Below, piece by piece: positions 24,870 to 34,225 of a stretch of 64,000 nucleotides of DNA. The position numbers were made by a program, and so were the translations under genes. Where the stretch lies: positions 62,001 through 126,000 of the forward strand of contig NZ_UPPP01000134.1 of NCBI RefSeq assembly GCF_900476375.1. Reading direction: 5' to 3'. The stretch comes from Allolucifera butyrica (GTDB taxonomy: Bacteria > Bacillota > Negativicutes > Sporomusales > UPPP01). Under the pieces are notes generated by a model. That model worked only from the letters and a program-made list of their open reading frames with translations, did no database searches and was not told where the DNA came from. Within the stretch, counting starts at the first letter, position 1. Every line of letters begins with the position of its first letter.

Positions 24870-25742
24870 TTGAAGTTGCCGGCGAAAAAGGTGTATATGC
24901 CTTATCTGTTCTTAGCGCCGTTTTTTGTTTTATTCTTTCTATTTATGATTTATCCCATTTTGGATTCATTCTATTTGTCGTTTACTGCAGCCGAAGGGAG
25001 TACTTCTTCCTGGGTGGGATTTGAGAATTTTGCCAGTGTTTTGTCGGACCGGTTATTTTGGCATTCCCTGTGGAATACGGCGATCATTCTGGTTGTGCAA
25101 GTCCCGGTCATGTTATTTTTGGCATTTTTGCTGGCGGTGGCTTTAAATACGAAAAACATAAAGGGGAAAAGTCTTTTCCGGCTGGCTGTTTTTATGCCGG
25201 TGCTCATTGACCTGGTCACTTATTCGATCGTCTTTTCCCTGATGTTCAATGATCAATATGGGGTGCTTAATTTTATTCTTCATTTATTTCACATTCCGGG
25301 TATTCATTGGCTGCAGGACAGTTTCTGGGCTAAAGCGGCTATTATAGTAGCCATTATCTGGCGCTGGACGGGATATAATGCCATCATTCTGCTGGCAGGA
25401 CTGCAATCGGTGCCGGAAACGCTTTATGAGGCCGCGGCCATAGACGGCGCGTCGCCGGTAACAAGGTTCTTCCGGATTACCATGCCCATGGTAAAACCTA
25501 TTTTGTTGTTTTGCGCCATTATGTCGGTAATCGGTACGCTGCAGTTGTTTACGGAACCTTTTTTACTGACTTACAACGGCGGACCTGATAATGCAACGGA
25601 AACACCGGTTTTGTATATTTATCAGTATGCATTCCAGAGCTTTCATTTTGGTTATGCCTCGGCGGCGGCTTATGTGCTAACGGCGCTAATCGCTCTTTTG
25701 AGTTATTGTCAGATCCGGATTTCCAAAGGAGGGGAAATTTAA
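24870..25742 (+). CDS. Sugar ABC transporter permease 1A (MalF/UgpA type)
   Basis: This 290-residue inner-membrane permease has about six membrane segments. The coupling EAA loop is visible as ETLYEAAAIDGASPVTRFFRI-like sequence, where the shared ATPase would dock. TTG 24870 was chosen because GGGAGGTG lies 7 nt upstream; a longer start at GTG 24861 overlaps that site. It ends one base into the start of its partner permease. It is closely similar to the permease at 34285. The set has no ATPase gene of its own; the MsmX-like protein at 31483 probably serves it. Confidence 0.9.
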   Translation: MKLPAKKVYMPYLFLAPFFVLFFLFMIYPILDSFYLSFTAAEGSTSSWVGFENFASVLSDRLFWHSLWNTAIILVVQVPVMLFLAFLLAVALNTKNIKGKSLFRLAVFMPVLIDLVTYSIVFSLMFNDQYGVLNFILHLFHIPGIHWLQDSFWAKAAIIVAIIWRWTGYNAIILLAGLQSVPETLYEAAAIDGASPVTRFFRITMPMVKPILLFCAIMSVIGTLQLFTEPFLLTYNGGPDNATETPVLYIYQYAFQSFHFGYASAAAYVLTALIALLSYCQIRISKGGEI

Positions 25743-26563
25743 TGCCGAAAAAAAGTAATTTCCTTACTTATTTATTATTGATTACCAGCCTGATAATTTC
25801 CCTGTATCCGTTTTATTGGCTGTTTATTGCCGCTACCTTGAAGGATTCGGCGATCTTTCAACTGCCGCCGCACCTTTTGCCGAGTGGTAATTTCAGTGAA
25901 AATTTGTCTCAATTGCAGGAAAAGGGCCCGGTCTGGCAGACTTTTGGCAATAGCCTGTTTGTTTCGGGTATGTTTACGTTATGTACGGTGTATCTTTCCG
26001 CGTTAACCGGTTATACCTTCGCCAAGTTTAATTTTAAATACAAAGAAGGCTTGTTTTTTCTGGTACTGGTAACGATGATGCTGCCGCAGCAGGTAATTAT
26101 GATTCCTTTATTTAAAATGATGACGGCCATTGGCTGGCAGAATGAATTGAAAGCAGTCATTATTCCCGCCCTGGCCAATTCCTTCGGTGTGTTCTTTATG
26201 CGCCAGAACATGATGCAAGTTCCCGCGGAATTATTGGAAGCGGCCAGGGTGGACGGATGCCATGAGCTGCGTATTTTTCACCAGATTGTTTTGCCGACAG
26301 TGTATCCGGCCCTGGCAGCTTTAGCGATATTGAGTTTTATGCAGCAGTGGGGAAATTTTATGTGGCCCCTGATTATTTTACAGGATCAGAGCAAGATGAC
26401 ATTGCCGATCTTTCTGTCGATGCTGGTGCAACCCGGCCAGGTAATCCAGTATGGGCAAATTATGGCGGGAGCGGCGGTCGGTATATTGCCGATTTTACTG
26501 ATCTTCCTGTTTTTTCAAAAGTATTTTGTCTCCGGAATTTATGGCGGCGCCGTGAAAGGTTAA
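25742..26563 (+). CDS. Sugar ABC transporter permease 1B (MalG type)
   Basis: This 273-residue partner permease has six predicted membrane segments and the EAA loop AELLEAARVDGCHELRIFHQI. The N-terminal YPFYWLFIAATLKDSAIF and the TMMLPQQVIMIPLFKMM segment are typical for the MalG/UgpE group. It starts at ATG 25742, overlapping the stop of permease 1A (TAATG). It is about 85% identical by eye to the protein at 35142. The 132-bp gap after it leads to the SLH porin with no clear terminator, so read-through into the porin gene is possible. Confidence 0.9.
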   Translation: MPKKSNFLTYLLLITSLIISLYPFYWLFIAATLKDSAIFQLPPHLLPSGNFSENLSQLQEKGPVWQTFGNSLFVSGMFTLCTVYLSALTGYTFAKFNFKYKEGLFFLVLVTMMLPQQVIMIPLFKMMTAIGWQNELKAVIIPALANSFGVFFMRQNMMQVPAELLEAARVDGCHELRIFHQIVLPTVYPALAALAILSFMQQWGNFMWPLIILQDQSKMTLPIFLSMLVQPGQVIQYGQIMAGAAVGILPILLIFLFFQKYFVSGIYGGAVKG

Positions 26564-26695
26564 TTACTGTATCTTGCTGCCGGTGGAGAGCGCGGCAGAA
26601 TAAGGAGTGCGCACACTTAAAAAGCCGCGTGATTCATGGTGTTTAAGATAGATTAGGTGACACGCGAATTAAATAATCTTGGAGGAGGCAATTGA

Positions 26696-28060
26696 ATGAG
26701 AAAGCAAATTGCTCTGGGGTTGATCTTTGTATTTATGTTTACTTTTTCCGGTATCGCCTTTGCTGCCGAGACCAACCCGTTTACCAGTGTGCCGGTAAGT
26801 CACTGGGCTTATAAAGCGATTGAGAATCTGGTAAAAGCCGGCCTTATCGACGGGTATGGCGATGGCGATTTCCGCGGTGATAAACCCGTTAGCCGCTATG
26901 AAATGGCCGTACTGGTAGCGAAAGCAATGTCAAATGTGAACAAAGCCGATGCGGTGAACAAAGCCGCTTTGGACAGGCTGGAGGCGGAATTTGCCGGCGA
27001 ACTGCAAAACCTGGGAGTGCGCGTGGCAAATTTGGAGAAAAACGCTTCTTCCTTTAAATGGTGGGGTGATGCCCGGATCCGTTATCAAGCCAACCCCAAT
27101 AATACCGCTACAGATAATAGTTTAATGAATGAAACAAGGTTTCAGGAGCGCATTCGGTTAGGCTTATATGCGGATATAGCGCCGAACCTGAGTGTTCTCG
27201 GACGGTTAAAGGCTGAAAACACCAACCATCACAAAGACACATGGGATAACAATATCGATGATGAATACGGAGATAATCACAGCAAAATGTATATAGACCT
27301 GCTGGGTCTTAATTGGAATAACGGACCGTTAAGCGCTTCCTTCGGCCGTATCCCTGTTTCGATTGGGCAAGGGATTATTTGGAATGACAATCCGGTCGAC
27401 GGGATCTATACTACCTATAAGTTTGATAAGGTAGTCTTGTCCGCCGGCTATGGCGACCTTGGCGCCGAGAACTGGAGCAACTATGCAATGGACGCTTTCC
27501 TGGCCAATGTAGTTGTGAATGTCAGCAGTAAGACGAATATCACTTTGGGTCACCTGAAAACAAGTGATAATAATAATACGTTGAGTCTCAATCATGACGA
27601 CTATCATAACAATACCTGGAAAGCTCCTTATAAGCTGGATCAAACCGCTTATGGTTTTAGCACTCAATTACAGGATAATTTGAAACTGCTGGCGGAAGGC
27701 GTTAGAAACAGCGCGTCGGGATTGCCCGACAACGCCCAGAGGAATGGCTGGTGGAGCCGTCTGACTTATGGCAATCAAGATTGGCAGAAAGAGGGGACCT
27801 ACCAGATCTATCTGGATTACATGAAATTAGGCAACTGGGCCGTTGATTCCACCGCCTGGGGCCATATCCTGAACGTTGCCGGCGGCGACGGCCTGGGCAA
27901 TGATGGCGAAAAGGGCTGGGGGCTGGGAGTTTCCTATATGCTCGCCAAGCAGACGAATCTGGATGTCAACTATTACAAGCTCAAACCGTATGACAGCAAC
28001 GCCGCCGGCTTTAGTGATTACAAAGATACGTATAATATCAGCCTCAATTTCAGCTTTTAG
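26696..28060 (+). CDS. SLH-domain outer membrane porin (OmpM-like)
   Basis: This 454-residue protein has a signal peptide (residues 1-23, ending AFA), one SLH domain (about 30-80, SHWAYKAIENLVKAGLIDGYGDGDFRGDKPVSRYE-type), a short coiled coil (about 85-118) and a C-terminal beta-barrel ending in Phe (NISLNFSF). The SLH domain ties the barrel to peptidoglycan, the known design of OmpM porins in Negativicutes. It is a diderm hallmark. Its place between ABC importer 1 and a secreted GH53 galactanase suggests a pore for galacto-oligosaccharides, although general porins of this type are found elsewhere in such genomes. GGAGGAGG precedes ATG 26696. Confidence 0.9.
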   Translation: MRKQIALGLIFVFMFTFSGIAFAAETNPFTSVPVSHWAYKAIENLVKAGLIDGYGDGDFRGDKPVSRYEMAVLVAKAMSNVNKADAVNKAALDRLEAEFAGELQNLGVRVANLEKNASSFKWWGDARIRYQANPNNTATDNSLMNETRFQERIRLGLYADIAPNLSVLGRLKAENTNHHKDTWDNNIDDEYGDNHSKMYIDLLGLNWNNGPLSASFGRIPVSIGQGIIWNDNPVDGIYTTYKFDKVVLSAGYGDLGAENWSNYAMDAFLANVVVNVSSKTNITLGHLKTSDNNNTLSLNHDDYHNNTWKAPYKLDQTAYGFSTQLQDNLKLLAEGVRNSASGLPDNAQRNGWWSRLTYGNQDWQKEGTYQIYLDYMKLGNWAVDSTAWGHILNVAGGDGLGNDGEKGWGLGVSYMLAKQTNLDVNYYKLKPYDSNAAGFSDYKDTYNISLNFSF

Positions 28061-28400
28061 GAGAAATGATGATGAGACAAAGTCAAAAGAGAAAAGGGAT
28101 TGTTCCCCGGCGCGTATAAACCGGTGAAGCGGTCAGGCTCAACGTAAAAACGCGCAAGGTACAACCCCCGAAAATTTATATTTCGTTGCCTGAAGGCAAA
28201 TTACCTTTTTGGAGGGCCCAATTTGCCGGTACAGGCGGGAAGCAGGCCATTTTCGTGCGCACGTCAGGAATGACAAAGGTTCTGCTTCTTGCACCGTTTT
28301 TCGGGTATTGCATTATGACGGCGCAGCTTTGATTACGCCCGGGCTTGCTAAAAGCAGGGAAGGTATCCTTATTTAAGAATAAACATGCGGGGTGAGAAGC
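28061..28400. other. Gene-free gap between porin and galactanase genes
   Basis: I see no convincing gene, twin operator or terminator in these 340 bp. The sequence has several G+C-rich short hairpin possibilities but no class I recognise. The absence of TTTACTAAA boxes means the galactanase may be transcribed together with the porin. Confidence 0.4.
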
Positions 28401-30266
28401 GTGAAAACTAAAAGGTGGATACCAATATTGGCGTTTATATTGACCGTGGGATTCACCGCTTTTTTGCCGGCAAGCGCCAACGCTGCCGGTCAAAGCATCC
28501 GGGTCAATCCGGTCAGCGGCATCAGCCCTGATTTTATCAAGGGAGCCGATGTCTCCATGCTGAAGCAGATTGAGATTAGCGGCGGCAAGTTTTACGATCA
28601 GGGGTTGGAGAAGGATTGTCTGCAGATTTTAAAAGACCATGGCGTGAATTGGGTCCGGCTGAGAATCTGGAACAATCCTAACGGGGCCGGCGGCGGAAAT
28701 AACGACGAGGCCAGAACGCTGGAACTGGCGGCCAGGGCCAAGACCCTTGGTTTAAAGGTGCTGCTTGATTTTCATTACAGTGACTTCTGGGCCGATCCCA
28801 GTAAACAGAACAAACCGGCGGCCTGGGCCAGGGACAGCGGCGCCAGATTGCAGCAGGATGTTTACGCTTTTACCGGCAAAGTGATACAGGATATGAAAAA
28901 ACAAGGCACTATGCCGGATATGGTTCAGATCGGCAACGAAATAAGTAACGGCATGCTGTGGCCCGACGGGCAGCTTTTCGGCGCCGGCGCCGGTGGTTAC
29001 GCGGGATTGGCCGGTCTTTTAGAGCAGGGGATTAAAGCGGTGCGCGATAATGATCCTGCCAAAACCGTAAAGATAATGATCCATCTGGCCAATGGCGGGG
29101 ATAATGCGCTGTACCGCAGCTTTTTTGACGAATTGATTCATCATCAGCAAGTAACCGATTTTGACGTAATCGGGCTTTCCTATTATCCTTACTGGCACGG
29201 TACATTGGCTCAGCTCAAAGCCAATATGAATGATATCAGCGCCCGTTATAATAAGGATGTGGTGGTTGCCGAAACCGCGTATGGGTTTACCCTGAAAGAC
29301 GCGGACAAAGAGAAAAATCTTTTCGGACCGAATGAGGAATTCGTGGGCGGTTACAGAGGCAGCGTACAGGGACAGGCTACCGCTGTCAGAGATGTCATGG
29401 CGGCGGTAGCACAGGTGCCGAACGGCAGGGGACTGGGTATTTTCTATTGGGAACCGGACTGGATACCCGTCGAGGGAGCCGGCTGGAAAACCGGGGAAGG
29501 CGACGGCTGGGACAATCAGGCGATGTTTGATTTTAAAGGGAATGTGCTGCCCTCCCTGGATGTATTCCGGCGGGTATCGGAATCCGGAGTACCGGAGCAG
29601 TCCGTGATCAAATCGCTGTATCCGGTTAACCTTAAGGTAAAAGTTGGGCAAGCGCCTGAATTGCCGAAGTTCGTGAATGCCGTTTATAGTGATGACAGTA
29701 TAAAACCGGTTGCCGTCAAATGGGACGATACTAACGTGGCAGGCTTTGATGCGCCGGGAGAGTATACGTTGCATGGTTCGGTCGAAGGCGCCAATGGGGA
29801 TGCGGTTGCCGCTATAAACGTTGTGGATCAAGTGAATTTGGTGAAGAATCCCGGGTTTGAGACCGGTGGCTTGGCGGAATGGACGGTCCAAGGCGATGCC
29901 GGTGCGGTGAATACCGTTCAAAGCAGCGGCGATGTCCATAGCGGTAAAAGTGCCCTGCATTATTGGGCCGACAAAGCATTTCATTTTACGGCGTCCCAGA
30001 CGGTTACGGGTCTTAAAAACGGCAAATATGTATTAACGGCCTGGGCGCAAGGCGGTGGCGGCGAGAAGAGCCTGCAGTTATTCGCCAGTGATTATGGCGG
30101 CGAAAAATTGACTGCCAGGATTACGGATGATGGCTGGAACCACTGGCATCAGTACGTAATAAAAGATATTAGCGTGACCAACGGCCAATGTACGGTTGGC
30201 TTTGATAATGATGCCAACGCCGGCAACTGGGGTACACTGGACGATGTGGAATTGTACGCCGAGTAA
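28401..30266 (+). CDS. ganB: Secreted arabinogalactan endo-beta-1,4-galactanase (GH53)
   Basis: This enzyme cleaves the beta-1,4-galactan side chains of pectin. Layout is signal peptide (1-28, ASANA), GH53 TIM barrel (about 40-390), a bacterial Ig-like linker (about 405-475) and a C-terminal beta-sandwich domain resembling CBM61 galactan-binding modules (about 480-621). The acid/base Glu180 is in QIGNEISNG and the nucleophile Glu291 in VVVAETAYGF. GTG 28401 with GGGGTGA six bases upstream is preferred over GTG 28392. There is no SLH domain or lipobox, so it is released, or held outside by its binding module. It is the only secreted hydrolase in the locus. Confidence 0.9.
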   Translation: MKTKRWIPILAFILTVGFTAFLPASANAAGQSIRVNPVSGISPDFIKGADVSMLKQIEISGGKFYDQGLEKDCLQILKDHGVNWVRLRIWNNPNGAGGGNNDEARTLELAARAKTLGLKVLLDFHYSDFWADPSKQNKPAAWARDSGARLQQDVYAFTGKVIQDMKKQGTMPDMVQIGNEISNGMLWPDGQLFGAGAGGYAGLAGLLEQGIKAVRDNDPAKTVKIMIHLANGGDNALYRSFFDELIHHQQVTDFDVIGLSYYPYWHGTLAQLKANMNDISARYNKDVVVAETAYGFTLKDADKEKNLFGPNEEFVGGYRGSVQGQATAVRDVMAAVAQVPNGRGLGIFYWEPDWIPVEGAGWKTGEGDGWDNQAMFDFKGNVLPSLDVFRRVSESGVPEQSVIKSLYPVNLKVKVGQAPELPKFVNAVYSDDSIKPVAVKWDDTNVAGFDAPGEYTLHGSVEGANGDAVAAINVVDQVNLVKNPGFETGGLAEWTVQGDAGAVNTVQSSGDVHSGKSALHYWADKAFHFTASQTVTGLKNGKYVLTAWAQGGGGEKSLQLFASDYGGEKLTARITDDGWNHWHQYVIKDISVTNGQCTVGFDNDANAGNWGTLDDVELYAE

Positions 30267-30484
30267 AAGGTAATGCCGGCGGCTCCTCTTTTATTCTGCC
30301 GGGATGCTTATGAATTCCGGCAGGATAAAGCGGAGTGTCGCGTAGGTCCTGCGCCCTGCCTAATTAGGATGATCGATGATAGGAATAAAGGGATATACTC
30401 TTCTTTACGGAAATTAACTATAAGATCGAAACAAACAATGAACCGGAAATGTCCTTCGTAAAGAATACAAAACCAGGAAGGTAG

Positions 30485-31453
30485 ATGAAAGTGGCAACAA
30501 TTAAAGATATAGCAGATAAAGCGGGCGTATCTACTGCGACTGTTTCAAGAGTATTAAATTATGACTCGACACTTTCGGTCAGTGATGAAACCAAAAAAAA
30601 AGTCTTCGAAACTGCCGAAGAACTGTCTTATGAAAAACGGGCAGACCGCAAAGTGCGGACGGCAAAAATTGCGCTGATCAACTGGCGGACCGAAGAAGAG
30701 GAACTAAATGACCTGTACTATATGTCAATCCGGCTGGGAGTGGAGAAACGCTGCGACCAGCTCAAGATGGGGATTGTCAGATACTTCAAAAACGGCATAA
30801 CCGAACTTTCGAAAGAGAATATTCAGGGAATGATTGTAATCGGAATTTATAGTAAGGAAGAGATCGCTTATTTTAAAGATATAACGTCTAATATCGTATT
30901 TGTCGATTCGGTGGTATGCGACGAGGATGCTTTTGATTATGTGGGGATTGACCTTGCCGGAGCCACCCGCAAAGTGATTGGTTATTTTTTAGAAAAGGAC
31001 GTAAGCCGCATTGGCTATATTGGAGAAGCCTCAGACATAAGGGAAACAACCTTCCGGTCCTGTTTAAAAGAAAAGGGCCTGTTAAATGAGGAGTATATTT
31101 ATACGGGAAATCTTTTGGTAAGTGATGGCTATGAATTAATGAAAAGAGCGGTTAAAGAGCACGGCGAGCAGCTGCCGGCGGCTTTTTTCGTGGCTAACGA
31201 CTCCATGGCGATTGGCTGTTTGAACGCATTGAATGAAGCCCGCATCCCTGTGCCGGAGAAGGTAAGCATTATCGGAATCAATGATATCAGTATTTCCCGC
31301 TATACGTACCCGGCCTTGAGCACCGTAAAAGTGTATACCGAGCTGATGGGGGAAACGGCAGTCGATTTATTGGTAGAGAGATTTAGAGACCGGAATATCG
31401 CTAAAAAGGTTATTATCGCGACGAAACTGAAAATTAGACAAAGCAGCCTTTGA
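30485..31453 (+). CDS. LacI-family regulator, galactan locus copy 2
   Basis: This 322-residue repressor has the same design as the genes at 19600 and 38360: helix-turn-helix VATIKDIADKAGVSTATVSR near the N-terminus and a sugar-sensing domain (YMSIRLGVEKRC, FFVANDSMAIGCLNALNEA). By eye it is closer to the copy at 38360 than to that at 19600. It starts at ATG 30485 with AGGAAGG upstream and is followed 29 bp later by the ATPase gene, so the two are probably co-transcribed. No TTTACTAAA box is seen directly upstream, so autoregulation is not evident. Confidence 0.9.
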   Translation: MKVATIKDIADKAGVSTATVSRVLNYDSTLSVSDETKKKVFETAEELSYEKRADRKVRTAKIALINWRTEEEELNDLYYMSIRLGVEKRCDQLKMGIVRYFKNGITELSKENIQGMIVIGIYSKEEIAYFKDITSNIVFVDSVVCDEDAFDYVGIDLAGATRKVIGYFLEKDVSRIGYIGEASDIRETTFRSCLKEKGLLNEEYIYTGNLLVSDGYELMKRAVKEHGEQLPAAFFVANDSMAIGCLNALNEARIPVPEKVSIIGINDISISRYTYPALSTVKVYTELMGETAVDLLVERFRDRNIAKKVIIATKLKIRQSSL

Positions 31454-31482
31454 TAGATACATTATCCGGGAGGAGAGGCGGT

Positions 31483-32604
31483 ATGGCAAAAGTATTTTTA
31501 CAAGGCGTAGGCAAGCAGTATGGAGCGGTTCAGGTCGTGAAAAATTTTAATTTGGAAATCAATGACCAGGAAATTGTGGTATTCGTAGGTCCCTCCGGCT
31601 GCGGCAAATCAACTACGTTGAGAATGATCGCCGGTTTGGAGGAAATCAGCGCGGGCGAAATTTACATTGGCGATAAGATGGTGAATCATCTGGCACCGAA
31701 AGACAGGAATATCGCCATGGTTTTTCAAAATTACGCTTTGTATCCGCATATGAATGTATATGAAAATATGGCATTTAGCCTTAAACTAAAAAAAGTTGCT
31801 AAAACTGAAATTGACCGGCGGGTACGGGAAGCAGCTCAAATTTTGCAGATTGAACAGTTGCTTGACCGGAAACCGAAAGCCTTATCGGGCGGACAGCGCC
31901 AGCGGGTGGCCATGGGCCGGGCCATTGTGCGGGAGCCGGCGGTATTTTTGATGGATGAACCCTTATCCAACTTAGATGCCAAACTGAGGGTAACAATGCG
32001 GTCTGAAATAACGAGGCTGCACCGGCGGCTAAAAACGACAACCATATATGTAACCCATGACCAGACCGAAGCCATGACCATGGGAGACCGGATTGTTGTT
32101 ATGAAAGACGGTGTGATTCAACAGGTGGACACGCCGATGAATTTGTATAAGAAACCGCAGAATTTGTTTGTCGCCGGTTTTATCGGCAATCCGGCTATGA
32201 ATTTTATAACAGCGGCTGTTAAGGTGGAATCGGAAAGATGGTATATTGCGGGCGCGGGCTTTAAGGTGGAAGTGCCGGGCGGTATGGTCCGCCCCCTGGA
32301 AAAGTACCGGGATAAAACCATTATCTTTGGTATCCGGCCGGAACATATTCATGATGAAGTGCTGATGCTGGAAACCTTCCCCCAGTCTTTAATCAAGGCC
32401 AAAGTTGAGGTTATCGAATTACTGGGGGCGGAAACCATTCTTCATCTTAATTTGGCGGGAAAGATTCTAGTGGGCCGGGTGCCGGCGCGCAGTTCGTACA
32501 AGATCGGCGAGCAGGTATCACTGACTTTGGACATGAACCATATGCACGTTTTTGACCCGGAGACCGAACAGGCAATCTATAATTTAGCTGAAAGACCGCT
32601 TTAA
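31483..32604 (+). CDS. MsmX/UgpC-type multi-sugar ABC transporter ATPase
   Basis: This 373-residue ATPase powers sugar ABC importers. Walker A GPSGCGKST, signature LSGGQRQRVAMGRA, Walker B VFLMDEPLSNLD and the switch His in YVTHDQTEAMT are all intact. The C-terminal regulatory TOBE/OB part (about 240-373) is that of the MalK/MsmX group, known to serve several importers. It is the only ATPase gene in the locus, while there are two permease pairs, so it likely energises both. ATG 31483 follows GGGAGGAG; the longer frame from 31450 is rejected. Its stop codon lies within the following terminator stem. Confidence 0.92.
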   Translation: MAKVFLQGVGKQYGAVQVVKNFNLEINDQEIVVFVGPSGCGKSTTLRMIAGLEEISAGEIYIGDKMVNHLAPKDRNIAMVFQNYALYPHMNVYENMAFSLKLKKVAKTEIDRRVREAAQILQIEQLLDRKPKALSGGQRQRVAMGRAIVREPAVFLMDEPLSNLDAKLRVTMRSEITRLHRRLKTTTIYVTHDQTEAMTMGDRIVVMKDGVIQQVDTPMNLYKKPQNLFVAGFIGNPAMNFITAAVKVESERWYIAGAGFKVEVPGGMVRPLEKYRDKTIIFGIRPEHIHDEVLMLETFPQSLIKAKVEVIELLGAETILHLNLAGKILVGRVPARSSYKIGEQVSLTLDMNHMHVFDPETEQAIYNLAERPL

Positions 32605-32613
32605 GCGGTCTTT
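32590..32613 (+). terminator. Terminator overlapping the ATPase stop codon
   Basis: AAAGACCGCTTtaAGCGGTCTTT, a perfect stem with the TAA stop inside it, followed by CTCGTTTTT. It belongs to the ACCGC/GCGGT hairpin group and separates the ATPase transcript from the next promoter. Confidence 0.8.
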
Positions 32614-32617
32614 CTCG

Positions 32618-32686
32618 TTTTTAACTAAAATATTAGATCTGATTTACTAAATGCCATTGACAACCAAATATTGGATTTGCTATAGT
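32618..32686 (+). promoter_or_regulatory. Twin operator plus promoter for ABC importer 2
   Basis: Boxes TTTTTAACTAAAAT (32618-32631) and ATTTACTAAAT (32642-32652), 22 bp centre to centre; TTGACA (32657-32662), 18-nt spacer, TATAGT (32681-32686). It is nearly identical in layout to the GH35 promoter. Confidence 0.8.
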
Positions 32687-32732
32687 GAAAAAGGAAAAAT
32701 ATGGATTATTCAGAAAAATCATCGTAATTATT

Positions 32733-32882
32733 CCCACATTTCGCACGCTGAACTTATGGCGACAATATTTCTCCCCAATTATAGCTGCAAAGTAAATCAT
32801 GACCTATTATTACATTTAAAATTCACAAAGTTTATTTTGCTCAGGAGAATTATTATCGAATGACAGGACTGCGAAAAATGGG
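32733..32882 (-). mobile_element. MITE-like element, full copy 2
   Basis: This 150-bp copy in reverse orientation relative to 5313-5459 has termini CCCACATTTCGCA and TGCGAAAAATGGG. It lies in the 5' leader of the importer 2 operon, between the promoter and the ribosome site, so it will be transcribed. Flanking bases ATT on each side could be a 3-bp target duplication. The apparent ORF across it is not a gene. The gap 32605-32935 holds nothing else. Confidence 0.75.
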
Positions 32883-32935
32883 ATTGCTGCTTACTTTAAG
32901 AAGAAGAATCCAAATGAAAATGGGAGGGGATTGCT

Positions 32936-34213
32936 TTGAGTAAAAAGTTAATGGTGGCACTGGTGGTTTTGCTGGGGGTAGCGGTTCTCATAGCGGCTTG
33001 TGGCGGGACGCCTTCTTCCGGTGGCAAGAGCGGTTCGCAGCCGGTAACAATCAAAGTCGCGGCCTGGAATGATGCGGCGGATTCCTTAAAGGCGGAGATT
33101 GCCGGATTTCAAAAAAAGTATCCCCATATTAAGGTGGAAGTTCAGTATGTAGATAACAACTATACCAAGATTATGCCTAAATTGGCTTCCGGCAGTGACG
33201 TGCCGGATATTATTCAAACGCAAAACCGGGATTTTCCCGCTTTCATGAAAAAGTTTCCCGGCGAATTTGTGGATATCACGGACAAGGTGGCCGGATTGAA
33301 GAGTAAGTTTGTCGCCGCCGCCTGGGAACCGGTGACTTTTGACGGCAAGGTATATGCTATGCCCTGGGATTTGGGCCCGGCGGCGGTATACTATCGGCAG
33401 GATTTATTTCAACAGGCAGGCATTGAGCCGTCTAAAATCGAAACCTGGGATGATTTTATTGCGTCCGGTCAGAAAATAAAGGCCCGTTTTGGCGGCAATG
33501 TAGCCATGACTGCTTATGCCGATGATTTTGACCTCTATGAACAATTCTTCAGCGAACTGGGCGGAAATTATACGTCAGTTGACGGGAAGATTGATATTGG
33601 GTCGGAACAATCCAAACAGGCGCTGGCGATGGTCAAAAAAATTACCGGCGCAGGAATTGCCATTGATATTAAAGACTGGAACGGACGGATCACGGCACTG
33701 AAGAACAATAAAGTCGCTGCCGTTATTTATCCTGTATGGTATGCGGGGACATTGATGAACAGCATGGCCGACCAAAAAGGGAAATGGAGTGTTATGCCGC
33801 TGCCGGCATTCACGAAAGGCGGCAATAATCAGGCGAACTTGGGCGGCTCGGTTTTGGCGATTACCAAACAGTCCCGGAATCCCGATGCGGCCTGGAAATT
33901 TATTGAATATTGCCTGGCCACCGATGCGGGGCAGACGGTAATGTTGCAGTACGGATTGTTCCCTTCCTATGAACCTTTTTATGAGAGTGCCGCCTTTAAG
34001 AAACAGAATGACTATTTTGGAAGGCCCCTGTATTCGTTTTTTGCCAAACTGACGGAAAAAATTCCGCCTATGCATCGCGGGCCCATTATGCTTGATGCGT
34101 CGAAACCGCTTGCCGACATGCAGGCCGCGGTGATTGCCGGCCAAAGCATTGAGCAGGCGACAAGCGATGCAGCACAGGAAATAGCCAAAAAGACAGGCTT
34201 AGCCGTGAAATAA
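32936..34213 (+). CDS. Sugar ABC transporter substrate-binding lipoprotein 2
   Basis: This paralogue of the binding protein at 23477 has a lipoprotein signal with lipobox IAAC and the same family 1 fold (EIAGFQKKYPHIKVEVQYV, AMPWDLGPAAVYYRQDLF, WKFIEYCLATDAGQTVM). Differences cluster in stretches such as residues near TSVDGKIDIGSEQ and MHRGPIMLDASKP, which may change oligosaccharide length or linkage preference. It starts at TTG 32936 with GGGAGGGG seven bases upstream; ATG choices nearby are out of frame. It heads the importer 2 operon under the twin-operator promoter. Confidence 0.9.
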   Translation: MSKKLMVALVVLLGVAVLIAACGGTPSSGGKSGSQPVTIKVAAWNDAADSLKAEIAGFQKKYPHIKVEVQYVDNNYTKIMPKLASGSDVPDIIQTQNRDFPAFMKKFPGEFVDITDKVAGLKSKFVAAAWEPVTFDGKVYAMPWDLGPAAVYYRQDLFQQAGIEPSKIETWDDFIASGQKIKARFGGNVAMTAYADDFDLYEQFFSELGGNYTSVDGKIDIGSEQSKQALAMVKKITGAGIAIDIKDWNGRITALKNNKVAAVIYPVWYAGTLMNSMADQKGKWSVMPLPAFTKGGNNQANLGGSVLAITKQSRNPDAAWKFIEYCLATDAGQTVMLQYGLFPSYEPFYESAAFKKQNDYFGRPLYSFFAKLTEKIPPMHRGPIMLDASKPLADMQAAVIAGQSIEQATSDAAQEIAKKTGLAVK

Positions 34214-34225
34214 AGAAAACAGGCG

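Noticed and set aside
32651..32863. Apparent 70-codon gene upstream of importer 2
   Set aside because: It runs across the promoter and the MITE-like element, has no ribosome site and no protein-like composition.
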